Of a stretch of DNA of 64,000 nt, positions 45,059-53,920 are shown piece after piece. Positions within the stretch are counted from its first letter, which is position 1. Each line of letters begins with the position of its first letter. The notes under the pieces were generated by a model. The model saw only the letters and a list, made by a program, of their open reading frames with translations, did no database searches and had not been told where the DNA came from. Made by a program: the position numbers and the translations under genes. Source of the DNA: CAWGGS01 sp963822095 (GTDB lineage: Bacteria > Desulfobacterota > Desulfobulbia > Desulfobulbales > Desulfocapsaceae); the NCBI GenBank assembly GCA_963822095.1, contig CAWGGS010000052.1, positions 61,088-125,087 of the forward strand, given 5' to 3'.

Positions 45059-46594
45059 ATGGTCGAAGCGCCTGCATTTGCACCTGTAAAAAACCGTCTT
45101 CCGATCACGTTTTCGGTCATGTTGGCGACGGTAATGCAGTCTCTTGACAATACCATCGCCAATGTGGCTTTGCCCCATATGCAGGGCTCCTTTGCCGCGA
45201 CCCAGGATCAGATTGTCTGGGTGTTGACGTCCTATATCGTGGCAGCGGCAATCTCGATTCCGTTGACCGGCTGGTTGGCCACGCGCTTTGATCGAAAAAA
45301 AGTATTCCTGATCTCCATTGCCGGATTTACGATCACCTCCGCCCTTTGCGGTATGTCGATGACCTTGGGCCAGATCGTCTTGTTCCGTCTGCTTCAGGGG
45401 GTAAGCGGTGCCGCCTTGGTCCCGCTGTCTCAGGCGATTCTCTTCGATATAAATCCCCAGGAAAATCATGGACGGGCCATGGCTTTCTGGGGTATCGGTG
45501 TAACCCTCGGTCCGATCCTTGGTCCCGCCCTTGGCGGCTGGCTGACCCAAGATTACAACTGGCGCTGGGTGTTTTATATCAATCTCCCCATCGGTATCCT
45601 GGCCTTTCTGGGGTTGCTGTTTTTTCTCCCGTCGAGTAAAGACCAGCAAGCCAACCGGTTTGATTTTTTCGGTTTCATCGTGCTCAGTGTCGCCGTTGGG
45701 GCACTCCAGATAATGCTGGACCGGGGAGGGCTTAAGGACTGGTTTTCCTCCCCTGAGATTATCATGGAAGCCATTGTCACCGTTACTGCTTTCTATCTTT
45801 TCAGTATGCACACCGCAACGCATAAACGGCCCTTTATCAATATGGCCTTGTTTGCGGATGCCAATTTTTTGGTCGGCAATGTCATAATTTTTATCATGGG
45901 GGTCGTTATTTTTGCGACCTTGGCCCTGCTTCCGCCGATGTTGCAGGAACTCATGCACTATCCTGTTATTACAACCGGTCTGGTCACGGCGCCGCGTGGT
46001 ATCGGGTTGATGTTGGCGATGATCGTTGTCGGCCGTTTGATTGGCCGCATTGATACCAGAATTTTGATGGCATCCGGGCTCTTGATGACGGCCATCTCTC
46101 TTTCACAAATGGCGCACTTTTCCATCCTGATGGATGAGTGGCCCGTCATTTGGACCGGATTTTTGCAGGGATTCGGCATAGGCTTTGTCTATATTCCGCT
46201 GGCCACCGTGTCCTTTGCAACCCTGCCAATAAAACTACGGACGGAAGGCACCGCTTTTTTCAACCTGCTGCGCAATCTCGGCAGCAGTATCGGCATTTCG
46301 GTTGTTCAGGCACTGTTGACCCGCAACACCCAGATAGTTCATGCGGGACTTGCCGACCGGGTGACACCCTATAATGCGGCGGCAAATCCTGGGTTGCAGG
46401 CAGCACATTTCGACCTTGCAAGTAGGCAGGGCCTTGCGATGCTAAACGGTGAGATCACCCGGCAGGCCAGTATGATCGCCTATCTTGACGATTTTCAACT
46501 TATCATGGTGATGACTTTGATGCTGGCCCCGCTTTTGCTGCTCTTCCGGCGGGGGCGAAAAATCGACATCAAACATCCGGCGGTTGTGGAGTAG
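45059..46594 (+). CDS. EmrB-type MFS drug:proton antiporter (DHA2)
   Basis: 511 residues, about 14 helices. Family signatures include MQSLDNTIANVALPHMQG in helix 1, RFDRKKVFL after helix 2 and GPILGPALGGWL in motif C. It expels hydrophobic drugs, bile-salt-like compounds or uncouplers by proton antiport together with the neighbouring fusion protein and channel. No substrate can be named from sequence. Confidence 0.9.
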   Translation: MVEAPAFAPVKNRLPITFSVMLATVMQSLDNTIANVALPHMQGSFAATQDQIVWVLTSYIVAAAISIPLTGWLATRFDRKKVFLISIAGFTITSALCGMSMTLGQIVLFRLLQGVSGAALVPLSQAILFDINPQENHGRAMAFWGIGVTLGPILGPALGGWLTQDYNWRWVFYINLPIGILAFLGLLFFLPSSKDQQANRFDFFGFIVLSVAVGALQIMLDRGGLKDWFSSPEIIMEAIVTVTAFYLFSMHTATHKRPFINMALFADANFLVGNVIIFIMGVVIFATLALLPPMLQELMHYPVITTGLVTAPRGIGLMLAMIVVGRLIGRIDTRILMASGLLMTAISLSQMAHFSILMDEWPVIWTGFLQGFGIGFVYIPLATVSFATLPIKLRTEGTAFFNLLRNLGSSIGISVVQALLTRNTQIVHAGLADRVTPYNAAANPGLQAAHFDLASRQGLAMLNGEITRQASMIAYLDDFQLIMVMTLMLAPLLLLFRRGRKIDIKHPAVVE

Positions 46595-46602
46595 GTATCT
46601 AT

Positions 46603-48063
46603 ATGATGTGTGAACGGAAAAATATAAAATGTGTCTTGCCGGCGATCCTCTGTGCACTGTTGTTGTCGGCCTGTACGGTTGGTCCTGACTTTATCGAACC
46701 CCTGCCGCCGGTGACTAAAAATTACACCATCAACGGCGACCGGGGACTTCAGGGGCCACAACATATCGTTCGCGGTCAGAAGCCTGTTAGAAAGTGGTGG
46801 AGGGTCTTCGGCGTACCCGCACTCAATCAGGTAATGGCCGAGGCGCTTGTCGATAACAACGATCTTGCGGCTGCTCGAGCCAGGCTTGCACGAGCATATG
46901 AAGAGGTGAATGCGACAGAGGGTGCCGCCCTGTGGCCTCAGGTATCATTTGGCGGAGAGGCCGGGCGGCAAAAATACGGTGTCGCCTTGTTTGGAACAAG
47001 CGACAACATCGTTCCTCCCTTTACCTATTATACATTTGGTCCCAGGGTAAGCTATCTGCTCGATTTTGCCGGTGGCGAGCGAAGAGCTGTTGAACAACAA
47101 CAGGCGATGGCACACTCTCTAACCTACCAATTGGAAGCTGCCAGGTTGTTGCTTACGGGCAATGTCATGGCTCAGGTCTTAAACATGGCATCGGCCAAGG
47201 CCCAAATTTCCGTCCTTGAGAATATAATCGCCGATGACCGGAAAAATGTTAATCTGGTCGTGATAGCACGCAAGACCGGTTCGGGTACACTGACGGATGT
47301 TTTGAGCGCACAAAGCCAACTGGCCAGGGATCTGGCGCTGCTGCCACCTTTGCGCCAGAAGCTTAATGTCGCCGAGCATGCTCTTGCAGTCCTTATCGGC
47401 AAAGCTCCTGCCGACCGGCGAGTGCCTTCTTTTGAGCTGTCATCCTTCGCTCTGCCCCGTGATCTGCCTTTTAGTCTTCCCTCCGAACTGGTGCATGTCC
47501 GGCCGGATATCAAGGCTGCCGAAGCACGGTTGCACGCCGCGACCGCCGCCATAGGCGTGGCCACTGCCAATCTGTATCCCCACATCAGACTGACCGCCAA
47601 TACCTTGCAGGAATCTCTGACCCCGGGGGGGCTTTTCGATTCGTCCGCGAACACATGGGCCTTTGCTGCAGGCCTGACCGCACCGATTTTCAATGGAGGC
47701 ACTTTGAGGGCTAAAAAGAGAGCGGCTGAAGCTACCTACAAGGTGGTACTCGCGGAATACAGACAGGTTATCCTGGAATCTTTCGCTCAGGTGGCAAATG
47801 TCTTGAAAGCATTGGAGCATGACGCTGAGCTGGTAAAGGCGCAACGCCATGCCCTGGAGACCGCACAGTCCTCCCTCAAATTGGCCCGGGTAAGTTATCG
47901 AGCCGGGAACATAGGAGTATTACAGATTCTTGATGCCGAGAGATTGTTGAACCAGGCCCGTCTCGGCCTGACTGTCTCGCGGGTCCGGCAGTATCAGGAT
48001 ACGGCACTGCTCTATCTTGCTCTTGGCGGAGGCAGCCTGTCTCCACCAAGTCAAATACCTTAA
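46603..48063 (+). CDS. Outer-membrane efflux lipoprotein (NodT/TolC family)
   Basis: 486 residues with a lipoprotein signal peptide (lipobox LLSAC, Cys near 24) and two RND/NodT-type OEP repeats (about 60-260 and 270-475, with VRPDIKAAEARLHAATA and SFAQVANVLKALEHDAE). It trimerises into the channel of the EmrAB-like pump. The gene starts 8 bp after the pump gene and ends the operon. Confidence 0.88.
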   Translation: MMCERKNIKCVLPAILCALLLSACTVGPDFIEPLPPVTKNYTINGDRGLQGPQHIVRGQKPVRKWWRVFGVPALNQVMAEALVDNNDLAAARARLARAYEEVNATEGAALWPQVSFGGEAGRQKYGVALFGTSDNIVPPFTYYTFGPRVSYLLDFAGGERRAVEQQQAMAHSLTYQLEAARLLLTGNVMAQVLNMASAKAQISVLENIIADDRKNVNLVVIARKTGSGTLTDVLSAQSQLARDLALLPPLRQKLNVAEHALAVLIGKAPADRRVPSFELSSFALPRDLPFSLPSELVHVRPDIKAAEARLHAATAAIGVATANLYPHIRLTANTLQESLTPGGLFDSSANTWAFAAGLTAPIFNGGTLRAKKRAAEATYKVVLAEYRQVILESFAQVANVLKALEHDAELVKAQRHALETAQSSLKLARVSYRAGNIGVLQILDAERLLNQARLGLTVSRVRQYQDTALLYLALGGGSLSPPSQIP

Positions 48064-48202
48064 CTCGAATTTTTCATGAACATTGTGCTCATTTCCAAAA
48101 ATATATTACGATATGAGACAATAAGAAATTGGTTTGGCCAGGATGCTCGGGTGATGTGTTTCATGGAAGAACGGGATTTAAGTACTCAGGGGAGAAAATG
48201 AT

Positions 48203-48658
48203 ATGATCAAGACCATTGTATTTGCCTATGACGGAAGTCCCGAGTGCCGGAAAGCCCTGGATGAAGGGGTTGATTTGGCAACACGTTATGATGCTATCTG
48301 CTATCTTTTAGCGGTGGTTCCGTCGCCGTCGGCTTTTGCCGTGGTCGGCGGTCCGCTTCCCGAGGGACTGTTGGAGAGAGAGACTGCCGAGATGCAGGCG
48401 GTGCTCGATCAGAGTGTGACCCATCTGCGCAGCAGAGGTTTGAAGGTGACCGGCGAAGTGCGGATGTGGGAAGAACCCAATGAGGCCATCGCCGACTTTG
48501 CCCGCGAGACCGATGCTGACCTGGTCGTTGTGGGCCATCAGCGGCGCTCGGCCTTCGATCGCTGGTGGAGCGGATCCGTCGGGCATTCGCTTCTGGATCA
48601 ACTGCCATGCAGTTTGTTTGTCGCCATGCCTAAAGAGTCGACCGGAAAGGAAGAGTAA
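48203..48658 (+). CDS. Universal stress protein (UspA family)
   Basis: 151 residues with the UspA alpha/beta fold: start IKTIVFAYDGSPECRKALDEG, then ADLVVVGHQRR and the nucleotide-binding tail WSGSVGHSLLDQLPCSLFVAM, which matches the ATP-binding G-2x-G-9x-G(S/T) pattern only in part. GGGGAG precedes the ATG. USPs bind ATP or act as redox and stress modulators; the partner is unknown. Confidence 0.88.
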   Translation: MIKTIVFAYDGSPECRKALDEGVDLATRYDAICYLLAVVPSPSAFAVVGGPLPEGLLERETAEMQAVLDQSVTHLRSRGLKVTGEVRMWEEPNEAIADFARETDADLVVVGHQRRSAFDRWWSGSVGHSLLDQLPCSLFVAMPKESTGKEE

Positions 48659-48784
48659 AAAAGGTGGAACTTCGAAGGGATATCTGCTATTACGACTGAT
48701 TTTTAGCGTAACTGGATTCATTTGGGGATTTCAGAAAAACGATCGCCCGGTCAAAGAGTTTCAATGTGCCGGAAGGAGGAAAGA

Positions 48785-49102
48785 ATGAAGACCTTTGCCG
48801 AAAGAGCCTACGATCTATTGAGGCAGGTACCCAGGGGACGGGTAACAACCTATAAGGAGATTGCCCATGCTTTACATACAAAGTCATATCGGGGGGTCGG
48901 ACAGGCCATGCGGAAAAACCCCTACGCCCCCGAGGTCCCCTGACACCGCGTCGTTGCCACATCCGGTCGGATTGGTGGATTTCAAGGAGAGACCTCTGGA
49001 AGAGCCATACAACGAAAAATACAAATGCTCGAAGACGAAGGGGTTGAATTAGACAATGGAAAGATTAAAAATTTCAAAGAGATTCTTTTCCGATTTTCCT
49101 GA
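48785..49102 (+). CDS. O6-alkylguanine-DNA alkyltransferase-like protein, probable selenoprotein (UGA at the active-site Cys)
   Basis: A strong AAGGAGG precedes the ATG. The frame reads an MGMT DNA-binding domain (VPRGRVTTYKEIAHAL, YRGVGQAMRKNPYAPEVP), then UGA at 48941-48943 exactly where the methyl-accepting Cys of PCHRVV belongs. It continues without stop as HRVVATSGRIGGFQGETSG and KIQMLEDEGVELDNGKIKN to a UGA at 49100. The product would be 105 residues with Sec53. Downstream codons keep all MGMT motifs (HRVV, GGF, LE.EG), arguing against simple decay. A SECIS-like hairpin with a GGUC loop lies 21 nt after the UGA. This would be the short MGMT form lacking the N-terminal domain. Ordinary pipelines will call it truncated at 48943. 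Confidence 0.8.
48957..48978 (+). promoter_or_regulatory. Candidate bacterial SECIS element
   Basis: CCAC-ATCC pairs with GGAT-(TG)-GTGG around a GGTC apical loop (48965-48968): 8 base pairs with a 2-nt bulge. The loop begins 21 nt after the in-frame UGA (48941-48943), within the range known for bacterial SECIS elements, and the GGUC loop resembles that of E. coli fdhF. It would recruit SelB. Confidence 0.65.
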
Positions 49103-49307
49103 GACCAGAATGTGTTGAGCAAACATCGGCATTCCACACTTATTAAGACAACCCTCTCCATCACTAAAAAGTTATTCATCTTAACGCCCTCAACAAGCTG
49201 GCCGATAAGCTGAAGCTTGTAGGTGGAATGGAGGGTTGGGAAAGACTTTCCAGCCAATTGGAGGAGAGCTTAAAAAAGAAAAAGTGAAAAATAGTTAAAA
49301 TACTACC

Positions 49308-49652
49308 ATGACCCATGATGACATAAAGACGTCGCTGATTAAAATAGAAATCTTATGGGAGACGTTGTCAAAAGAAAGCAGTGATGATCTGGATGCTTTT
49401 GATTTTATATCCACCCAGTCTCTGTCCCTGCAGATGACTGCTCTCGAGCTCAAAATGAGTATTGAATCGAAAATTCGCAAAGACCCAAAAGAAAAGCTGA
49501 AATTTCAAAAGCTTAATAAAACTTTAGGAAATATTGTTCGCACATTAGATTCCATACCCCTGAAGCGAAAGGACAAGAAATACATTGAATCCATTTTAAA
49601 AAAACTCTCAGAAATAAAAGGAGATATTGAGGTAATACGACTGTATCAATAG
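49308..49652 (+). CDS. Small helical hypothetical protein
   Basis: 114 residues, rich in Lys, Glu, Ser and Leu with predicted long helices (KIEILWETLSKESSDDLDAF; KYIESILKKLSEIKGDIEVI). No Cys and no recognisable domain. No good ribosome-binding site. Between it and the MGMT gene, a short frame ending near 49286 (KLADKLKLVGGMEGWERLSSQ) looks like the tail of a decayed gene. It could be a genuine small gene or part of this decayed patch. Confidence 0.45.
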   Translation: MTHDDIKTSLIKIEILWETLSKESSDDLDAFDFISTQSLSLQMTALELKMSIESKIRKDPKEKLKFQKLNKTLGNIVRTLDSIPLKRKDKKYIESILKKLSEIKGDIEVIRLYQ

Positions 49653-49795
49653 GAATTGAGCTGGAAGATATTCGTACTGAAAAAAGCCAGAGGATAGAAA
49701 AACTGGTGTTGGAGAAAAAAAACATTTGATGCAGCTACAGCAATTGAAAATCAATTAGTTTTGACAGGCGGAGTAGTGGATGTCCCTCCAATAAC

Positions 49796-50638
49796 CTACA
49801 GTTCAGTCGCATGGTAAGCCTTGCGCAACAGGGCGATTTCTTCCGCATAACCGGGAAGTTCATTGGGAGTTTCCAGAAAAAACGGCAGATGTCGTAGTTG
49901 TGGGTGGTTGATGATTCGGCTAATGGCCTCAAGGCCGATATGACCATAGCCTATTTTGGCATGGCGATCCTTGCGGCTGCCCAGGGGATTTTTACTGTCG
50001 TTGAGGTGAATGGCGCGCAGTCTGTCAAGGCCTATGATCGCATCGAATTCCGCGAGCACCCTGTCAAGGTTGCCCACGATGTCATAGCCCGCGTCGTGGA
50101 TATGACAGGTGTCGAGGCAGACGTCCATCTTCTCCTGCAGGACGACACCATCGAGAATTCGGCGGATTTCCTGGAAGCTGCCTCCGACCTCGCTGCCCTT
50201 TCCGGCCATTGTCTCCAGCAAAACGGTTGCCGTCTGATCGGCGGTCAGGACAGTGTTCAGTTGTTCGACAATCAACGCGATTCCTTTGTCAGTGCCTTGG
50301 CCGACGTGGCTGCCGGGATGAAAATTGTAGAGGCAGCCCGGCAGGAACTCCAGGCGTTTCAGGTCGTCCTGCATGGTTTCGAGAGCGAATCCCCTGGTTT
50401 TTCCATCAGCTGAACAAGGGTTCAGGGTGTAGGGCGCATGGGCCAGAAGGGTTGTGATCCGGTTTTCATCTGCAAGCTGCAGAAAATCAGTGACATCCTG
50501 AGGGTTGATATCTTTTGCCTTGCTGCCGCGAGGGTTGCGGGTGAAGAACTGGATGGTATTGGCGCCGATGTCAAGGGCGTTGCGGCCCATGGCAGTAAAA
50601 CCTTTCGCGATGGAGAGGTGACAGCCTATTTTTAACAT
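49796..50638 (-). CDS. nfo: Deoxyribonuclease IV (AP endonuclease)
   Basis: 280 residues with the AP endonuclease family 2 TIM-barrel motifs: IGCHLSIAKG at the start, YNFHPGSHVG near 110, DVCLDTCHIHDAGYD near 173, IHLNDSKNPLGSRKDRH near 211, and GYGHIGLEA near 233. These His, Glu and Asp residues bind the three zinc ions. It incises DNA at abasic sites. The ATG at 50638 has AGGAGC upstream; 9 extra in-frame codons exist further upstream. It is near the MGMT-like DNA repair gene, though on the opposite strand. Confidence 0.93.
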   Translation of the reverse strand: MLKIGCHLSIAKGFTAMGRNALDIGANTIQFFTRNPRGSKAKDINPQDVTDFLQLADENRITTLLAHAPYTLNPCSADGKTRGFALETMQDDLKRLEFLPGCLYNFHPGSHVGQGTDKGIALIVEQLNTVLTADQTATVLLETMAGKGSEVGGSFQEIRRILDGVVLQEKMDVCLDTCHIHDAGYDIVGNLDRVLAEFDAIIGLDRLRAIHLNDSKNPLGSRKDRHAKIGYGHIGLEAISRIINHPQLRHLPFFLETPNELPGYAEEIALLRKAYHATEL

Positions 50639-51163
50639 GAGTGCTCCTACAAAAGTTGATGGCATAATTTCATGGACACACTGTAAACACTGAGAGGGGT
50701 TTCACCACTGTAAATTTGGTCATCCGAATGAAGCGTACTTTTGTAAATCTGAAAGGAACAATCCGGCAGAGTGCATCGCTTTCGGACGCTACTCTGCGGC
50801 CTCATCGCCGGTACACCGCGGCTGACAGACAGGCCGTCGTCCCTGGCCTGCTGTCAGGTGGCACCCCTCCGGGCCTGATGTGGTTCCTCAGCGGGCCTCC
50901 GTGAGGCGTCCTCCAGAGATGCCCTCTGCCTCCCCGCGTTATAGAGATAAGTACTCTCAATCCTAAAGAACCGTAAATTTCATCTTGGGTTTTAAGGCGT
51001 TTGTTATTGATGCCGTCTCTGAGGTCTGACTTTGCCAGGATAAAAAATATCGTCGCATTCAGGTACCTGCTGCATTATTCTTATACTGTCCGCGCGGCTG
51101 CATTGCAGATTGTTTCTCAGTGCCATGATGTGTAAGTCAATGTTTTATGACAGGAGACTCACG
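50639..51163. other. Intergenic stretch holding an inverted-repeat element and the deacetylase promoter region
   Basis: From 50731 to about 50960 it carries the first copy of a ~230-bp GC-rich element (annotated separately). The remaining 200 bp before the deacetylase start contain an AGGAG at about 51152 and no other recognisable site. Confidence 0.5.
50731..50960 (+). repeat. ~230-bp terminal-inverted-repeat (MITE-like) element, copy 1
   Basis: Begins AAGCGTACTTTTGTAAATC and ends near AAGTACTCTCAA, so its ends are inverted relative to each other, though the right end has diverged. The interior matches, in inverted orientation, the element at 52203-52437: GCATCGCTTTCGG, GGC(C)T(C/T)ATCGCC, GGCCTGCTGTCAG and CCTCCGGGCCTG occur in the same order. 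No transposase frame is present. Confidence 0.7.
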
Positions 51164-52180
51164 ATGATTCTTTACGACCCTCATATACCGGCAAGCCTGA
51201 TGGAGTTCGGCATTCAGATACCCATAAGGGACAGCCGGGCTCTCAATACATTTCAGGCCCTCCTTGATGATCCCAAGCTCGAAACTCTGCAGAGGCATTG
51301 GCATCAGGATAAGATAACGGAAAAGATAACGAAAGATGATCTTTTTCGTGTCCATTCGGCTGACTACATCGAGCGCCTTTACTCGAAAAACCTTGAACAA
51401 GAGATCATCTCCACCTTTGAGCTGGTTGATGCCGATGGTCGATATTATCGCTATGCGCCGGAAACGGCAACCCGGCCGCTGACTGATCTTTTTGATCGTC
51501 TGCTGACTAAGGCGGCGGGTTCGGTTCAGTGTGCGCGGATTGCCCTGGAACACGGTTTCTGCTTTTCCTTTACCGGAGGTGCCCACCACGCCCAGTACGA
51601 TTTCGGCAAAGGTTTCTGTGTGGTCAACGATGTCGTCATCGCTCCCCGCAAACTGCAGTTTGAAAAAAAGGTTGAAAAGGTCTGGATTATCGATGTCGAT
51701 GCCCACAAAGGTGATGGGACCGCAGCTCTTACCGAAGGTGATGATTCCATCCGAACCTTGAGTGTGCATATGGCAAGCGGCTGGCCACTCGACGGCCCGA
51801 AGATCATGACCGACGGCAGGCCCAATCCTTCTTTTGTGCCGAGTGACATCGATATCCCCATTGAAAGCGGTGAAGAGGATCAATATTTGGAAAGGCTCCA
51901 ACAAGGACTTTCCGAGTTGGAACAACCCGGGCCGGCGGACCTGGCAATCGTGGTGAGTGGTGCCGATCCATATGAAAAGGATGAGCTGCCCTCCACAGCC
52001 CCTCTAAGGCTCTCGCTGGATCAGATGTTCGACCGAGACCGGTTGATCTTTACCTTCCTTAATGAGCGCAAAATTCCGGCAGCGTATCTTATGGCAGGGG
52101 GGTATGGTGACCAGGTCTGGCAGGTCTATGCCCGATTCCTGCTCTGGGCGCTGCATTTGCGCTATGAACATATCGCCTGA
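51164..52180 (+). CDS. Histone-deacetylase-superfamily hydrolase
   Basis: 338 residues of the arginase/deacetylase fold. Residues GGAHHAQ (active-site His dyad), DVDAHKGDGT (zinc Asp and His) and SGADPYEKDEL (zinc Asp) are present, so a zinc-dependent deacetylase of acetyl-lysine, acetylpolyamine or a similar amide is likely. The ATG at 51164 has AGGAG upstream; 18 more in-frame codons lie upstream. Both flanks carry inverted copies of one ~230-bp element, so the gene may have arrived as, or be carried within, a mobile segment. Confidence 0.85.
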   Translation: MILYDPHIPASLMEFGIQIPIRDSRALNTFQALLDDPKLETLQRHWHQDKITEKITKDDLFRVHSADYIERLYSKNLEQEIISTFELVDADGRYYRYAPETATRPLTDLFDRLLTKAAGSVQCARIALEHGFCFSFTGGAHHAQYDFGKGFCVVNDVVIAPRKLQFEKKVEKVWIIDVDAHKGDGTAALTEGDDSIRTLSVHMASGWPLDGPKIMTDGRPNPSFVPSDIDIPIESGEEDQYLERLQQGLSELEQPGPADLAIVVSGADPYEKDELPSTAPLRLSLDQMFDRDRLIFTFLNERKIPAAYLMAGGYGDQVWQVYARFLLWALHLRYEHIA

Positions 52181-52202
52181 TCTTTTAAGGTTCATCCAAC
52201 TC

Positions 52203-52437
52203 AAGCGTACTTTTCTATAACCCATGGAGGTGGAGATCGTCGTTTGCGGGCGCATCATGGAGGCCCGACTGGGAAGCATACCAGGCCCGGAGGGTTGCGG
52301 ATAGGACATCCGCAACTGACAGCAGGCCCGGGCCGGCCTCCGTCAGCCGTGGTTCCCAGGCGATAAGGCCACAGGGCGGCGACCGAAAGCGATGATCTCT
52401 CCCGGGTTAATTCTTTCAACTTTTCCAAAGTACGCAA
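52203..52437 (-). repeat. ~235-bp terminal-inverted-repeat (MITE-like) element, copy 2
   Basis: The left end AAGCGTACTTTTC and the right end CCAAAGTACGCAA form terminal inverted repeats (core GCGTACTTT/AAAGTACGC). Read on the minus strand it aligns with the element at 50731-50960 over its whole length. The pair face each other across the deacetylase gene. This copy also separates the convergent deacetylase and TAXI genes, so it may terminate both. Confidence 0.72.
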
Positions 52438-52455
52438 AAACCGGATGAGCCTCTT

Positions 52456-53478
52456 TTATTTACTGATAAGGCTGTCCGGGATGGTTAGACCGATTTCTCT
52501 GAAGTAGCGTGCAGCACCAGGGTGTAGCGGCATGGGCAGACCATTCAATGCTTTCTGAGTGCTCATGGATTTGGTTGCCTTGTGGATGGTGTTCAGAAAC
52601 GGGAGGTTCTCATAAATGGTTTTGGTAATGAGGTAGACCGTTTCCTCGTCGACATCGGCACGTACGGCAAGGAAGTTGGGCTGGGCGATGGTGTGTACAT
52701 CTTTGGCCAGACCCGGATAGGTCGAGGCCGGGATCAGATAAGGGGTCCAGATGCCCAGGCCGCCGTCGGCCTTTTTCGCCTGATCTGGGGTAAAGTTCAA
52801 CAGCGTCAATTTACTGCCCATGGCAGCCAGGGACCGGGCTACGGCGCTGGCTGGAACTCCGGCAGGGGTGCTCATCCCTACGATCTGTCCGTTTTGCAGA
52901 GCATCGGCGCTGGGGCCGTATCCGAGGTAAGCGAGATCATAGTCCTTGGAGATATCGATTCCAAGGTTGCCGAGAAGGACGGCGTTGGATCCCCGTGTTC
53001 CGGAGTTCTTTTTGCCAAGAGACAAACGCTGCCCTTTTAGTCCTGCCATATCGGTAATAGTACCCGTCTTTGCTTTATCCCTGAGGATTACAAAGTGTTC
53101 GACGTTTTGCCAGAGCATGGAAATTGCGCGCAACTCTTTCTGGGGACCGTTCGCGGCCAGTGGACCTTTACCCTTCCAGGCATAGTACCCATAAAGGCCC
53201 TGAAGGATCGCAAATTGTGCTTTGTTTTGGCGCAACAGCTTGATATTCTCAGCTGAACCGGCGGAGCTGATGGCCGACAGGCTGATCTTTCTAGTCGGCT
53301 GCAGTTTTACCTTGGTTAAAGTTGAGATGGCAACCCCGACCGGATAATAGGTGCCTCCAGTGCTGGCTGTGGCTAGAAGATAATCCTTTCCGTCTGCCGC
53401 TTGACTGTTTCCGGTGCAGAACAAACCTGTTGTTACTACTGTGAGCACTAAAATCTTGAAGTAGGCTGTAAGCTTCAT
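52456..53478 (-). CDS. TAXI family TRAP transporter solute-binding protein
   Basis: 340 residues with a Sec signal peptide (1-27). The mature sequence has the TAXI pattern: LLATASTGGTYYPVG at the start, SAGSAENIKLLRQ, and GKKNSGTRGSNAVLL in the middle. These proteins capture small carboxylates (glutamate or 2-oxoglutarate-like) for a TRAP permease. AGGAGGAG lies 8 bp before the ATG. No TRAP permease gene is in the window, so it is an orphan here; the partner may be elsewhere. Confidence 0.9.
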   Translation of the reverse strand: MKLTAYFKILVLTVVTTGLFCTGNSQAADGKDYLLATASTGGTYYPVGVAISTLTKVKLQPTRKISLSAISSAGSAENIKLLRQNKAQFAILQGLYGYYAWKGKGPLAANGPQKELRAISMLWQNVEHFVILRDKAKTGTITDMAGLKGQRLSLGKKNSGTRGSNAVLLGNLGIDISKDYDLAYLGYGPSADALQNGQIVGMSTPAGVPASAVARSLAAMGSKLTLLNFTPDQAKKADGGLGIWTPYLIPASTYPGLAKDVHTIAQPNFLAVRADVDEETVYLITKTIYENLPFLNTIHKATKSMSTQKALNGLPMPLHPGAARYFREIGLTIPDSLISK

Positions 53479-53920
53479 GAGCTTCTCCTCCTGTTGAAAT
53501 ATGGTGTGTTGCTGAAGTGGGGTTTACGACAGACTCTAGTGCAACCCGCAGACCATCCTGGGAACTACTCGTAAATAGGGATAAAATATTGGAGAGCTTC
53601 CTTATCAGCACGATAGTGGCAGAGATGAATGAGCAAAAATAAATCGGAAGCTGAAAAATGACAGGCAAATTTTTGCCGAAAGTGTCGAGGCAGGGGATGA
53701 TAGAAGAATTCCGGATGCCCATTGTCAGACTTCAATTTCAATCAGTCTATGAATATTGTCTTTTCAAGGATTTCTCACTCGAGAAATCAGGCTGAGAGAA
53801 CGGTGGAACTTTGATATAAAAAGGATATCATATTGACAGCAGACATTTCCATTGCCAGGAAATCTTTTTCTCCAGCTGAAGCAGGGTCAGCCAATGTTTC
53901 TCAATTTTTAAGGAAGAATT
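53479..53920. other. 442-bp intergenic stretch between the divergent TAXI and GrpB genes
   Basis: No coding motif, repeat or hairpin was recognised. It should contain two divergent promoters, but none could be assigned from consensus alone. Confidence 0.5.

Noticed and set aside
48785..48943. A simple truncated MGMT pseudogene
   Set aside because: The downstream half keeps all motifs in frame and a SECIS-like hairpin is present, so decoding of UGA as Sec is the better reading, though not proven.
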